Positions 32,889 through 42,442 of a stretch of DNA of 64,000 nt are shown in pieces. Positions within the stretch are counted from its first letter, which is position 1. Each line of letters opens with the position of its first letter. The notes under the pieces are model-generated. The model made no database searches. It was not told where the DNA came from and was given only the letters and a program-made list of their open reading frames with translations. Origin of the DNA: Haloprofundus halophilus (GTDB lineage: Archaea; Halobacteriota; Halobacteria; Halobacteriales; Haloferacaceae); assembly GCF_003439925.1 (NCBI RefSeq), contig NZ_QQRR01000002.1:248001-312000 (forward strand), given 5' to 3'. Position numbers and translations under genes: made by a program.

Positions 32889-33731
32889 ATGCTCTCAAAT
32901 GAACTAGTGAAGGTATCTGTAGCTATCACGACGTATAACGAAGAAGATCATATCGAGGATGCTTTAGAATCCTTAATAAATCAGTCATACTCTAGTTTCG
33001 AGATTGTAGTAGTTGACGATGGATCAGAGGATAGAACAGGGGAAATATTGGCTGATTATGAGGATAGCGAGAGAATTAGAGTAATCTACTCGAACCATAT
33101 TGGCCGATCCGGTGCGTTGAATACTGCTATTGACAAAGCAAGAGGCGAGTACATTGCAATCGTTGATCCAGACGATATCTCTGAGGAAAATCGCTTAGAA
33201 TTACAAGCAGAGTACCTTGATCAACACCCTGATGTCGGAATTGTAGGGTCGGCGTATGTGGCACAGAATAAAATTAGGTCTGAATCCTACGTTCGAGAAT
33301 ATCCCACTGACGACACTGATATCCGGCATGCCATGGCGAAGTATATCCCAATTCCACATAGTTCGATGATGGCAAGAAGAACAGCGTTAGTCAGATCCGG
33401 ACTATACGACGGTACGAGGCAAGCAATCGTAGATTTGGATTTGATGATACGTGTTGCCGCAAACTATAAGCTAGCGAATCTCTCTGAACCACTAATCACG
33501 CGTTCTATCCGAGAAGAGAGTAATTTCCATGCTATCTTCGAACCGAACAAACGACATCTCCAGCTATGTAGGTTACATCTCAAAGCCGTTCATGTCTTAG
33601 GATTGCCACAGCACTACTATCTCTATGCTTTAGGCCATTTACTATATTATTATCTTCCAAACTCGGTCAAAAAGCAGGTTAGACGGTCTTTTGCTGGCTT
33701 CACTGAGAGAAAGACAACGGAAGAGCAATAA
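32889..33731 (+). CDS. GT2-family glycosyltransferase
   Basis: 280 residues from ATG 32889; a GTG at 32874 is the alternative start. GT-A fold: 'VAITTYNEEDHIEDALESLI', 'IVVVDDGSEDRTGEIL' and the metal-binding 'YIAIVDPDDISEENRLELQ' (DxD-like 'DPDD'). The acceptor part contains 'HSSMMARRTALVRSGLYDG'. It has no membrane helices, apart from hydrophobic residues near the end ('HYYLYALGHLLYYYL') that could tether it. Noticeably AT-rich. It probably adds one inner sugar from an NDP donor. Confidence 0.9.
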   Translation: MLSNELVKVSVAITTYNEEDHIEDALESLINQSYSSFEIVVVDDGSEDRTGEILADYEDSERIRVIYSNHIGRSGALNTAIDKARGEYIAIVDPDDISEENRLELQAEYLDQHPDVGIVGSAYVAQNKIRSESYVREYPTDDTDIRHAMAKYIPIPHSSMMARRTALVRSGLYDGTRQAIVDLDLMIRVAANYKLANLSEPLITRSIREESNFHAIFEPNKRHLQLCRLHLKAVHVLGLPQHYYLYALGHLLYYYLPNSVKKQVRRSFAGFTERKTTEEQ

Positions 33732-33895
33732 GAAACCTCCACGCTCGCTTTTTCGTATTGGATATGTGTGACAGAGGATGGGCTACTGCGAAACTTGATT
33801 AAATAGCTCTCCTCGTTGAAAAAGAGAGTCAAAAATGTCTTCTCACACTTTGACTACATACAAAAATTGATATCCTTCAGCTAGAATCTCATAGT

Positions 33896-35017
33896 ATGAG
33901 TGTAAAGAGAGTATTATTCTTTAGTACTACAATGGGCTTAGGCGGAGCAGATAAACAAGTTGGTCTGCTTGCTAAAAATTTGTCCTCACGTGAATACGAT
34001 GTTCGCGTTATTTGTTTACGTCCTAGCGGTGATATGGCTGATGAATTAGAAGAAATGGGTCTTCACGTGAAGAGTCTTGATGTGAATTCTGTTGTTGAGC
34101 TTCCTACTGCGATGGTTCGACTCTGGCGGGAGATAAGGGAATTTAAACCCGATGTCGTTCACTCTCATATGTTCCACTCAATAATCCTATCGCGGATTAT
34201 ACGCCCTTTTGTTTCTCCAGATACGGTGATCTCGACAACACACAACATATTTGGAGCAGCGAAAAGCAAACGGACGAAACTATTTCGTTCAATAATCTAC
34301 AGACTGACTGATTCTTTTTCTAATTTGCTAACAAATGTTTCTGAAAAAGGGATGGAATCATATATTAAATCAAAATCAGTTCCAAGAGATAAAACCCGAG
34401 TCGTTCACAATGGCATTGACACTCATGAGTTCCGCCATCGCCGTGCAGAAGGACATGAGCTTAGAGAAAAATATGGTCTGAGTAAACCTTTTGTTTGGAT
34501 AGCTGTCGGACGATTAACCGAAGAAAAGGATTATTCCACCTTGATAACTGCCTTTGATTTTCTCTCGGACGACGTAGCACTTTGGATTGTTGGAACAGGA
34601 GATCTCAAAGACAAATTACAGGGCCTCGTTAAAGCCTACGGCTTAGATGATCAAATCCGATTTTTCGGCGCATTACAACCAGACGAAATCTGTTCCCATC
34701 TAAATGCAGCAGATGCATTCGTCTTATCATCGAAACAAGAAGGGTTTGGGATCGCCATTGTAGAAGCTATGGCTTGCCAGCTTCCGGTTGTTACAACGAA
34801 AAGCGGCGGTCCTCAAGATATTGTTACTGAAGCGTCTGGGAAAATCGTTCAGACGCAATCGCCAAAACAGTTGGCAAGAGCAATGGATGAGGTGATGAAC
34901 AAAACACCTTCGAAACGGGATAAAATGGGGGTAGCTGCGAGAGAACGGGTTGTTGACGAATTTTCTATTGAGTCGATTACTAACGATTGGGTTAATGTCT
35001 ATAACGAATTCGAATAA
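33896..35017 (+). CDS. GT4-family glycosyltransferase
   Basis: 373 residues, complete GT-B fold. It starts 'VLFFSTTMGLGGADKQVGLL', the glycine-rich acceptor-side loop. It has 'VHSHMFHSIILSRI' in the N-domain and 'IAVGRLTEEKDYSTLITAF', 'FVLSSKQEGFGIAIVEAM' (E-x7-E donor site) in the C-domain. AT-rich codon use like its neighbours, so probably acquired with the core of the locus. Linkage and donor cannot be predicted. The gap before it (33732-33895) is AT-rich and may hold its promoter. Confidence 0.93.
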   Translation: MSVKRVLFFSTTMGLGGADKQVGLLAKNLSSREYDVRVICLRPSGDMADELEEMGLHVKSLDVNSVVELPTAMVRLWREIREFKPDVVHSHMFHSIILSRIIRPFVSPDTVISTTHNIFGAAKSKRTKLFRSIIYRLTDSFSNLLTNVSEKGMESYIKSKSVPRDKTRVVHNGIDTHEFRHRRAEGHELREKYGLSKPFVWIAVGRLTEEKDYSTLITAFDFLSDDVALWIVGTGDLKDKLQGLVKAYGLDDQIRFFGALQPDEICSHLNAADAFVLSSKQEGFGIAIVEAMACQLPVVTTKSGGPQDIVTEASGKIVQTQSPKQLARAMDEVMNKTPSKRDKMGVAARERVVDEFSIESITNDWVNVYNEFE

Positions 35018-35220
35018 GAGACAACATTGGGGTTACACAATATTTAATGGCGGCAGGCCTTTTTGCACCACCGACGATAGGCGTGGTACGTAGCAATTAT
35101 CCTCTCTGGTCCTTATTTGCTCAACTCGGTTGTCAGTCCGTTCATTGAATATTGACTAGAAGTTGTATCTCGGCACAGATTCAGAAAACAGTATGCTCAT
35201 TTAAAACCGGGTGGCAGTTC

Positions 35221-36420
35221 CTATCTGACTTCATTTTGAGCCGCCCACGCTAAGGCGAAGTGGACCCACCAGATACGGTGGACTGGTGGCGGCTGGAAGA
35301 AGGCGATACAAAGATATGCTGCAAACACGGCGACAAAAGCGATATCATACGAATGCCAGCTTGAGGGCGAGCGATAGACCGAGATGAAGACTGTCCGTAC
35401 CCAATCTCCAACAATAATGAGAAACGCTAGCACACCAAGTAACCCGATCTCAAAGAAAAAGTGAAACACAAAATTGTGAATTGTTGGTGGGATCTCTGGA
35501 GGGAGTCCGTACTGATGCATTAGCATTTGTGATGAATGGATGCCGTTCCCCAATGGAATACCGTTAATACCTCCCCGAAATGCAATTTTGTACATCTCAA
35601 GGCGGCTCCCCAGTGACCCCATTTGGTAGATAGTCGACCACTTCAAAGCAACTACCACAATTCCAACGGTTGCCAGTACGCATGACATGACGCTGAAATA
35701 CCATAGATAGTTATGGCCCCGTCTTAGTGCATGCCAGCTGAGGACGAGCCAAATCCCAACGCCATATGCGAGCATCGCACTAAGTGTGATTCCACCAAAT
35801 ATGAAAGGCGTCGCTGAGAGAAGGTAGATAATAGAAGCGAATTTTATATTTTCATGTATGTCATCAAGTAGGAATGCGACAGCGTAGATTGCACCAACGG
35901 CGAGGAGCCATCGGAATTGAGTGTAACTTTCAAACACGCTGCTGAACTTCGGTATATCTTGGATAAATATCGAAGCAAATATAGATACAATTGCGACTAT
36001 TAGTAGAGCTCCCCAGATGATTAATGCAGCGTGGTAGCGAAACTGATGCGAATCTGCAACTGTTAGAACAATTGGTATTACGACGACAAAGATGTAAAAA
36101 TATTGCACGAAATCAAGTACCCCCGCCCATATACTTGGGGTGAACGTTAATGAAACTAGAGCAACCGCGAGAAAAGTAAGAGTAGCGACAGCAGAGAGTT
36201 TTGACATTGCAAACCTGAGTTTGCCAGTAACGAGGAGAATACTCCCGGCAGCCAACAAGAGCAGATCTCCAAGACCAATGTTGACTCTAGCAACCGTTGT
36301 ATTCCAGAAGAGAAAGAATGGAAACGCGAGTAGTGTCACTCTTTGTGCCCAATGCTTGTAATTGAAAGAAGAGACTGAGGGAATTGGCCGAGATTGGGGT
36401 AACACACTGAGACTGGTCAT
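35221..36420 (-). CDS. O-antigen ligase/polymerase-like (Wzy-type) membrane protein
   Basis: 399 residues, mostly hydrophobic, with about eleven transmembrane helices. Larger extracytoplasmic loops contain 'GSLGSRLEMYKIAFRGGING' and 'GNGIHSSQMLMHQYGLPPEI', then 'PPTIHNFVFHFFFEIGLLGV'. The arginine-containing loop and the 'H(S/N)xF/GxxGL' pattern are those of WaaL/Wzy enzymes, which join lipid-linked repeat units or ligate them. It is the last gene of the minus-strand run 40819 to 35221. A polymerase implies a repeating surface polysaccharide rather than a single short N-glycan. Confidence 0.82.
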   Translation of the reverse strand: MTSLSVLPQSRPIPSVSSFNYKHWAQRVTLLAFPFFLFWNTTVARVNIGLGDLLLLAAGSILLVTGKLRFAMSKLSAVATLTFLAVALVSLTFTPSIWAGVLDFVQYFYIFVVVIPIVLTVADSHQFRYHAALIIWGALLIVAIVSIFASIFIQDIPKFSSVFESYTQFRWLLAVGAIYAVAFLLDDIHENIKFASIIYLLSATPFIFGGITLSAMLAYGVGIWLVLSWHALRRGHNYLWYFSVMSCVLATVGIVVVALKWSTIYQMGSLGSRLEMYKIAFRGGINGIPLGNGIHSSQMLMHQYGLPPEIPPTIHNFVFHFFFEIGLLGVLAFLIIVGDWVRTVFISVYRSPSSWHSYDIAFVAVFAAYLCIAFFQPPPVHRIWWVHFALAWAAQNEVR

Positions 36421-36576
36421 GGTATAATTAAAAATCTATCCACTACGATGAGACGACCTTTGGCCTCGAAAGTTAAACGAGACGACACCGTCTGGCTAAG
36501 GCAGGTCGAGAAGCATCCTACAGGAATGCCTCTAAATGAGAGTAACACTTGTACTGCATGATGGGTTTTCGAAACT

Positions 36577-37512
36577 CTACTCGTCGAAGTAATTGGGTTT
36601 TTTAAATCTATTCTGATTTAGGTGGTCGTATACCGCTAGAAAAGTCGATGTGATAAGTCGAATTTCTCTACAAACTATCCATTGTAAAAATCTCACAAGT
36701 CGCGACAATACAAAAAAGGTATAAAAGAACAGGCGTCGTCCTCTTGATAAATGGTCTGAGGCAAATGTGAGTCTGTTCCGTGTACTGTGATAATAACGAA
36801 ATGGATTTTTGCTTCCTGACGACGAGCCGATGCTGTGTTGGATTTGCGAGTTACTATTCACGAGAACCCTCCAGTTATTCTTTTTCGCCCGTAGGCAGAT
36901 CTCCATATCTTCCATGGCGAAAAAGTATGATTCATCTAGAAGCCCACACTGATCGAAGAATTCTCTCGAAAACAGCATCATCGCTCCGCTAATATAATCT
37001 ACATCATATTCTACTCCTTTAATTTCCGTTATTGACGTCGGTCTAAGCAGATTTAGCGAAAAATCCATTCCTGCCGAATGAATTTTATCAGGAAAATGAG
37101 TGTATATCACTCCGCTTACAATTGCCGCTCTGTCATTCTTCTCAGCGCTCCTTACTAGTGGTTGTAAAAAACAATCCAAAACAACTGTGTCATTGTTTAA
37201 AAGGAGAACATAATCGTAGCCTTCTCGCATCGCCTTCTCAATGCCTCGGTTGTTCCCCGCTGCAAAGCCGAGATTATCTTCATTGTACATTACCTGACAC
37301 TCCTCGAAATTAGATTCTAGCCGTTCTCCAGAGTCGTCAGTGGATCCATTATCGACCACTATGACATGGTAATTGGGATAATCAATTGACTGAAGAGAAT
37401 GGAGACATGCCGCAGTGTCTTCGTAGTTGTTCCAATTTAGGACGATAATTGCAACAGTGGGCCAGTCCGTAACATTATTATACAGACTAGTAGACGATTC
37501 TGTACTTACCAT
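36577..37512 (-). CDS. GT2-family (rhamnosyltransferase-like) glycosyltransferase
   Basis: 311 residues. The GT-A core is 'VAIIVLNWNNYEDTAACLHS', 'HVIVVDNGSTDDSGERLESN', 'NLGFAAGNNRGIEKAMREGY' and 'VLLLNNDTVVLDCFL' (NND variant of DxD). The acceptor part has 'SGAMMLFSREFFDQCGLLDE' and 'FFAMEDMEICLRAKKNNWRV'. This 'W.N...T..CL' form is typical of WbbL-like transferases, many of which use dTDP-rhamnose. The rhamnose pathway is encoded 3.4-8 kb away, so a rhamnosyl donor is plausible but not shown. A C-terminal hydrophobic stretch may attach it to the membrane. Confidence 0.88.
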   Translation of the reverse strand: MVSTESSTSLYNNVTDWPTVAIIVLNWNNYEDTAACLHSLQSIDYPNYHVIVVDNGSTDDSGERLESNFEECQVMYNEDNLGFAAGNNRGIEKAMREGYDYVLLLNNDTVVLDCFLQPLVRSAEKNDRAAIVSGVIYTHFPDKIHSAGMDFSLNLLRPTSITEIKGVEYDVDYISGAMMLFSREFFDQCGLLDESYFFAMEDMEICLRAKKNNWRVLVNSNSQIQHSIGSSSGSKNPFRYYHSTRNRLTFASDHLSRGRRLFFYTFFVLSRLVRFLQWIVCREIRLITSTFLAVYDHLNQNRFKKPNYFDE

Positions 37513-37647
37513 TCCTCTTGAGGATGGAGCAAACCAAACTTCAATATTTCTCTCCTTCCTTCTGATATAGATTCCTACAGATTCAATCCAGAATTTCTAT
37601 AATTTTGATATTTATCCACGCGGATGTTCTCCAATATATAAACTAAG

Positions 37648-39177
37648 TCAATTATTTTGAGTAAGTATGATAGATGAGATAATGGGATAACCGAGATAAG
37701 ACTCAATTTGTAATACGATTTCCATATCCTCCTCGCTGAATCCGTTAACAGTCCGGAGTCCGACAACATAGGAACAAACAACTACAGAGGGTAAAAGAAC
37801 GGCAGTTTGTACCTCACCAATTTGTAGTTTAATAACGAAGAGCCCACTAACCACTGGGAGAATGGCTGCAGCCCAGACCCGAAGTAACCTCCAGTCGTAA
37901 GGACGGATGGATCGAATTCCGTAAATCTCCACGACTCCCAACAAGCCAGCCACTGCGAGTGCAGTTCCCGTCGCGATTCCTGCACCAACGATACCGAGGC
38001 GAGAGACGAGGAAGATATCTAAAATAGCATTGACACTGACTAGCATGAACGTGTTGAGTAGCGTAAGTCGAGTGTGACCAAGTCCTTCAAGCACCATTCC
38101 TTCCGGGCCGAAAGAGGCATTGAGTAGATAGCCCACAGCGAGGGCAGCGACTGCAGCTCCTGCTGTAGCATACTCCTCGGTGAACAGCAACGAGAGGTAT
38201 ACTTCCGGGGCCACGACTAAAGTAATGGCAGGCGGAATCGTCAGCATCGTCACCCAACGGGTTGAGAGTCGATACCTCCCTTCGAGGAGTGCATTATCGT
38301 CACGAACCTCGGCAATCATTGGCTTGAATACTGGCGTAATAGCAGTAAGAACGATGAGGAGATTCGAGGCAAGGAGATACGCGACTTGGTATCGACCGAC
38401 TTCGGCGGAGTCGAGGAAGTAGCCGATGACGAAGTAGTCGATCTGCCCAACGAGCGAATAGATGACGCCTGCGAGCACTAGCGGAAGAGAATAAGACAGG
38501 AGGGCGCGGTTTGAGACTGTCTCCGAAGCAGTTTCTCGAAGCCAGTCAACTCGATAAAATAACAGTCCAAAACCACAGACGACTGCGGTGAATACTCCGA
38601 AGAGATACCCTCCCACGAGCCCCAAAACACCACCACCCACCGAAACGAGCAGCACGACACATAAAATCCGAGTAAGCGGATTCAGAAGGTCGCGGATAGT
38701 GATTCTGAATTTCATGTTTTTCACGCTATTGAACGAGGTCAACAACGACTGATACACTGTCTGAAGCGGAATCAAGAGCACGAAATATGGCAAGATCTCG
38801 GCCAGTGAGGGCTCGTTGAGGAGTGCCGCAATTTCATCTCTAAAGGCAAAAACGGCAACTGCGCCGAGAGACGACGTGGCAGTCCCAATTGAAAAGACGT
38901 TTAGCAACGTCTTTTTCGCGCGACCGTACTCTGACCGGTCCAAGAATTGAGGAACGAAGTAATCTATCGATCGATAGACGTTCAAACTGGCAAATCCTTG
39001 TGCGAACAGAACGACCGACAACCCCAACGTAAACACGCCGTACTCTGATGGGGATACTAGCCGCGTAGCAATTACGACAAACAAAAACCCCAGGAATTTA
39101 CCGAGAATATTCCCGAGGAGAGTAATGCTCCCCTGAGCTGCTAGGGTGGCAATTCCACCATCACTCTGATCACTCAT
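37648..39177 (-). CDS. Wzx-type oligosaccharide flippase
   Basis: 509 residues, MOP-superfamily topology of about fourteen membrane helices. The N-terminal signature 'GSITLLGNILGKFLGFLFVV' is followed by 'ATRLVSPSEYGVFTLGLSVV'; a mid-protein break between helices six and seven contains 'RVDWLRETASETVSNRALL'. These proteins flip lipid-linked oligosaccharides across the membrane. The start codon lies 4 bases after the stop of the upstream phosphatase-like gene, so the two are one transcript. GC content rises towards the 5' end, which may mark the right border of the imported segment. Confidence 0.92.
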   Translation of the reverse strand: MSDQSDGGIATLAAQGSITLLGNILGKFLGFLFVVIATRLVSPSEYGVFTLGLSVVLFAQGFASLNVYRSIDYFVPQFLDRSEYGRAKKTLLNVFSIGTATSSLGAVAVFAFRDEIAALLNEPSLAEILPYFVLLIPLQTVYQSLLTSFNSVKNMKFRITIRDLLNPLTRILCVVLLVSVGGGVLGLVGGYLFGVFTAVVCGFGLLFYRVDWLRETASETVSNRALLSYSLPLVLAGVIYSLVGQIDYFVIGYFLDSAEVGRYQVAYLLASNLLIVLTAITPVFKPMIAEVRDDNALLEGRYRLSTRWVTMLTIPPAITLVVAPEVYLSLLFTEEYATAGAAVAALAVGYLLNASFGPEGMVLEGLGHTRLTLLNTFMLVSVNAILDIFLVSRLGIVGAGIATGTALAVAGLLGVVEIYGIRSIRPYDWRLLRVWAAAILPVVSGLFVIKLQIGEVQTAVLLPSVVVCSYVVGLRTVNGFSEEDMEIVLQIESYLGYPIISSIILTQNN

Positions 39178-39181
39178 TGCC

Positions 39182-40819
39182 CTATCCGAGATACCCCATA
39201 TCGCTCAGTCGCTTTTCGAGCTCTACTTCCTCCTCCGCGTTCCACTCTCGTCCCTCACTCTCCGAGCGACCGTACTTCTCGGTCTCTCTGACGGCTCTTT
39301 CGTCGAACATCTCCTCGAAGAAGAGTTCTCTCGACAGAGAACCGTCCATCACCGTCGGTATCGGACAGCCTTGAAGGTAGAGTAGAATCGGCGCGATATC
39401 GAGAACGCTCGCGTCTTCGACTCTCCCCGTCCGAAACGACGGACCGCTCGCGATCAAGATCCCATCGCTTCTGTGGTCGCCCGAGCGGTCGTGAGCGTTC
39501 TGTGCGGACGACTGCAGAAGCGACTCGGAGAACCCACCTTTAAGCGTGTGATCTGGAACGGTACGAACGATGAGGTCAGGGCCGGTTTCCGTCGCTGGCC
39601 CCTCGAACACTTCGTCGCTACGCACGACCGCTTCGACGAGCGATTCACCCGTCTCCGGATGCCTAATTGAGAGTAGTGACTCTCGTATCTCCTCGATTAC
39701 TTCATCGTACTCATGCTGCGGAACTGCTCCCTCACTGAACGAACCTTCGGTGTTAACGTAGAGTGCCTGCCCCGACAGGGTGGTGAAGAAGGCCTGAGTC
39801 TCGGTCCAAACGACATCCCGATGTGGTTTGTCTTGTAGGCTTTTCCCAAAGTCAAACCACGACGATGGTACGACCGACTTCACCTTCCCGTGGAGATTCG
39901 CGCTCTTTAGCGTCTCCCACGCGGCTTTCACCGTCGCACCGAGAACATCGTCGGTTTTTGTCTTCGCAGAGGACTGCTCCCGTCGTGCGAGAAAGCCCTC
40001 CTTCTCCAACCACTCGTCGATATAGATGTCGTGTGTGAGCGGTCCAAACCCGTGGTCGGAGAGAACGACGACATCACAGTCATCGTCCACAACGTCCAAC
40101 ATACGCCCGATTCCGCGGTCGACCGTCTCGTAGTACTCTTCGATCGCTCCGACGAGGCTTGAGTCAGGCTCGTAACGTGGATGCGTCTCGTCGAAGTACT
40201 TCCAGAAGAAGTGCTGGACACGATCGGACCCGTCGTAGACAGTCATCGAGAGGTCGGTGTCGTACTCTTCGAGCAATTCGAGGAAGAGATCGGTCTGACG
40301 TTCGGCGACCCGGATTAGATTTCGTTTGAAGCCCTCATAATCACCCGCTCGCTGTAACGACCAGTCCTCGAAAAGTTCCTCTACAGGCCCCACTTGCTCC
40401 GTTAGCGAAGGAGGTACAGCGAAATCGTCGACCGTGTTTGCGGTCGGGAACCCAGTTACCATGAATCCGGAGACATCGTCTGGCGGATAGGTGAACGGAA
40501 CTTTGAATAGCCCAGTCGTCACCCCCTCATCGTTCATTATTCGCCAAAACGGGACCGCACAGCGGTCTGATGAGTTTATCGACCGGCGGTTGTAGTTCTC
40601 ATCGAAGGTTCCGAAGTCGAAGATACCGTGCTTGCCTGGATTCGTTCCAGTATGGATCGAGTTCCACGCGGGAGGGGACACAGGCGGCGTAATCGATTCG
40701 AGTGGTCCGGAGACACCCTCCTCTTTGAGCCGAGCAATGTTCGGTAACTTCCCTTCCTCGATTAGGGGGTTAACGACATCCCACTCCCCACCATCGAGAC
40801 CAATAACGAGGGTATCCAT
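39182..40819 (-). CDS. Alkaline phosphatase superfamily (nucleotide pyrophosphatase-like) enzyme
   Basis: 545 residues, a type I phosphodiesterase/pyrophosphatase-like hydrolase. Metal-site elements are 'VIGLDGGEWDVVNPLIEEGK' (first Asp), 'SITPPVSPPAWNSIHTG' (the nucleophile Ser/Thr region) and 'GKHGIFDFGTFDENY'. These are followed by 'YDGSDRVQHFFWKYF' and 'DVVVLSDHGFGPLTHDIYID' (Asp/His metal ligands). No signal peptide, so probably cytosolic. In haloarchaeal glycan loci this family is recurrent next to flippases, with unknown substrate. It could cleave a nucleotide sugar or lipid-linked phosphate. First gene of the minus-strand operon. Confidence 0.88.
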   Translation of the reverse strand: MDTLVIGLDGGEWDVVNPLIEEGKLPNIARLKEEGVSGPLESITPPVSPPAWNSIHTGTNPGKHGIFDFGTFDENYNRRSINSSDRCAVPFWRIMNDEGVTTGLFKVPFTYPPDDVSGFMVTGFPTANTVDDFAVPPSLTEQVGPVEELFEDWSLQRAGDYEGFKRNLIRVAERQTDLFLELLEEYDTDLSMTVYDGSDRVQHFFWKYFDETHPRYEPDSSLVGAIEEYYETVDRGIGRMLDVVDDDCDVVVLSDHGFGPLTHDIYIDEWLEKEGFLARREQSSAKTKTDDVLGATVKAAWETLKSANLHGKVKSVVPSSWFDFGKSLQDKPHRDVVWTETQAFFTTLSGQALYVNTEGSFSEGAVPQHEYDEVIEEIRESLLSIRHPETGESLVEAVVRSDEVFEGPATETGPDLIVRTVPDHTLKGGFSESLLQSSAQNAHDRSGDHRSDGILIASGPSFRTGRVEDASVLDIAPILLYLQGCPIPTVMDGSLSRELFFEEMFDERAVRETEKYGRSESEGREWNAEEEVELEKRLSDMGYLG

Positions 40820-40902
40820 GTGTTCGCGTCCTCTCTTTCGCCTCTTATGAATGCTTAGATAAACATCGAAAATCAGTAGTTCTTCGTTGAGAGTGTCGAA
40901 GT

Positions 40903-41367
40903 ATGATTCACGGCGTCGAACTACGCGACCTCCAAGTAAACGCGGACGAGCGCGGCCACCTCGTCGAAATCTTCCGCGACGACTGGGAGATTTACGACCC
41001 CGAACCGGCGATGTCCTACTACTCCCTCTCCTATCCAGGCGTCATCCGAGCGTGGCACCGTCACACCCGCGGACAGATCGACCACTTCGTCTGCCCCCAA
41101 GGCAGAATCAAAGTCGGCATCTACGACGACCGGGAGGACTCCCCCACTCAGGGTGAACTGAACACGTTCGTCATCGGTGAGCACAACCAGCAAGTCGTCA
41201 GGATTCCGGGCGACTGCTGGCACGGCTTCAAAGTCGTCGGAAACGAGCAAGCGATGCTCGTAAACTTCCCGACCAACCGCTACGACTACGACGACCCCGA
41301 CGAGGAACGACTCCCGCACGACACCGACCGAATCCCGCTCGACTGGGATTCCGACCCTCACGAATAG
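40903..41367 (+). CDS. rmlC: dTDP-4-dehydrorhamnose 3,5-epimerase-like protein
   Basis: 154 residues, cupin fold. Key stretches are 'ADERGHLVEIFRDDW', 'YSLSYPGVIRAWHRHTRGQ' (the catalytic His is among WHRH) and 'VRIPGDCWHGFKVVGNEQ'. In RmlC it converts dTDP-4-keto-6-deoxy-D-glucose to the L-rhamno form. The stop codon abuts the next ATG (rmlA), a clear operon. It is shorter than typical bacterial RmlC (about 180) but in line with archaeal forms such as the Haloferax Agl13-type protein. rmlD and rmlB lie within 3 kb, which supports the assignment. Confidence 0.88.
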   Translation: MIHGVELRDLQVNADERGHLVEIFRDDWEIYDPEPAMSYYSLSYPGVIRAWHRHTRGQIDHFVCPQGRIKVGIYDDREDSPTQGELNTFVIGEHNQQVVRIPGDCWHGFKVVGNEQAMLVNFPTNRYDYDDPDEERLPHDTDRIPLDWDSDPHE

Positions 41368-42441
41368 ATGAAAGGAATCGTACTCGCCGGCGGAACGGGC
41401 TCCCGCCTCCGACCCATCACTCACACTGGCCCGAAACAGCTAGTTCCGGTAGCCAACAAGCCGGTACTCCAGTACGGAATCGAGGACCTCCGAGACGCAG
41501 GAATCACTGAAATCGGCGTTGTCCTCGGAGAGAAGGGTCGTGACGAGATTCAGGCGTTCCTCGGCGACGGGAGCGAATTCGGCGTCGACGTCACCTACAT
41601 CGTGCAGGGCGAACCGCTCGGACTAGCCCACGCTGCAGGCTGCGCCCGCGAGTTCGTCGGCGACGACGACTTCGTGATGTACCTCGGCGACAACATCCTC
41701 AAGCAAGGCATCGGCGAGCTCGTCGCGCGTTACGAGTCGAACGACGCTGCGGCCGGCATCGCTCTCCAGCACGTCGACAACCCCGGACAGTTCGGCATCG
41801 CCGACGTGGACGAATCGGGAGCCGTCCGCCAACTCGTCGAGAAACCCGACGACCCGCCGAGCAACCTCGCACTCATCGGCATCTACGTCTTCTCGCCGAA
41901 GATCTTCGACGCCATCGCCGACTTAGAACCCTCCTGGCGGGGGGAACTGGAGATCACCGACGCGATCCAGGCGCTACTCGACGACGGGGAGTCGATCGAT
42001 TCGCACGTAGTCGAGGGGTGGTGGAAGGACACCGGCAAACCGGAGGACATCCTCGACGCGAATCGACTGGTACTCGAAGGACAACCTGGGGCGACTGCAG
42101 GGACGATTGCGGACGGCGCGAACGTGATCGGTCACGTCGATCTCCACGAGACAGCGACGATTCGCGAGGGCGCGACCGTACGAGGCCCGGTGAGCATAGC
42201 GGCGGACACGGTGATTCGCTCCAACACCTACGTCGGCCCGTACACCTCCATCGGCCCGAACTGTATCGTCGACAGCACGCACGTCGAGAATAGCGTCGTC
42301 GTCGGCGAGAGTCGGCTGACGGCGAACGGCCGCATCGTGGATAGCCTCATCGGTCGCGGCGCGATGGTCGAAAGCGCCGACGACCTGCTTCCCGAAGGCC
42401 GGCGACTCGTTGTCGGCGAGAACTCACAGCTCAAACTCTAA
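41368..42441 (+). CDS. rmlA: Glucose-1-phosphate thymidylyltransferase
   Basis: 357 residues, the long form. The nucleotidyltransferase domain starts 'VLAGGTGSRLRPITHTGPKQ' and 'LVPVANKPVLQYGIEDLRD', with 'VMYLGDNILKQGI' (metal Asp) and 'VEKPDDPPSNLALIGIYVF'. The C-terminal ~110 residues form a left-handed beta-helix ('IADGANVIGHVDLHETATIR', 'GPYTSIGPNCIVDSTHVEN'). It makes dTDP-glucose from dTTP and glucose-1-phosphate, first step of the rhamnose pathway. It directly follows rmlC and is followed after one base by a small zinc-ribbon gene. Confidence 0.93.
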   Translation: MKGIVLAGGTGSRLRPITHTGPKQLVPVANKPVLQYGIEDLRDAGITEIGVVLGEKGRDEIQAFLGDGSEFGVDVTYIVQGEPLGLAHAAGCAREFVGDDDFVMYLGDNILKQGIGELVARYESNDAAAGIALQHVDNPGQFGIADVDESGAVRQLVEKPDDPPSNLALIGIYVFSPKIFDAIADLEPSWRGELEITDAIQALLDDGESIDSHVVEGWWKDTGKPEDILDANRLVLEGQPGATAGTIADGANVIGHVDLHETATIREGATVRGPVSIAADTVIRSNTYVGPYTSIGPNCIVDSTHVENSVVVGESRLTANGRIVDSLIGRGAMVESADDLLPEGRRLVVGENSQLKL

Positions 42442-42442
42442 C

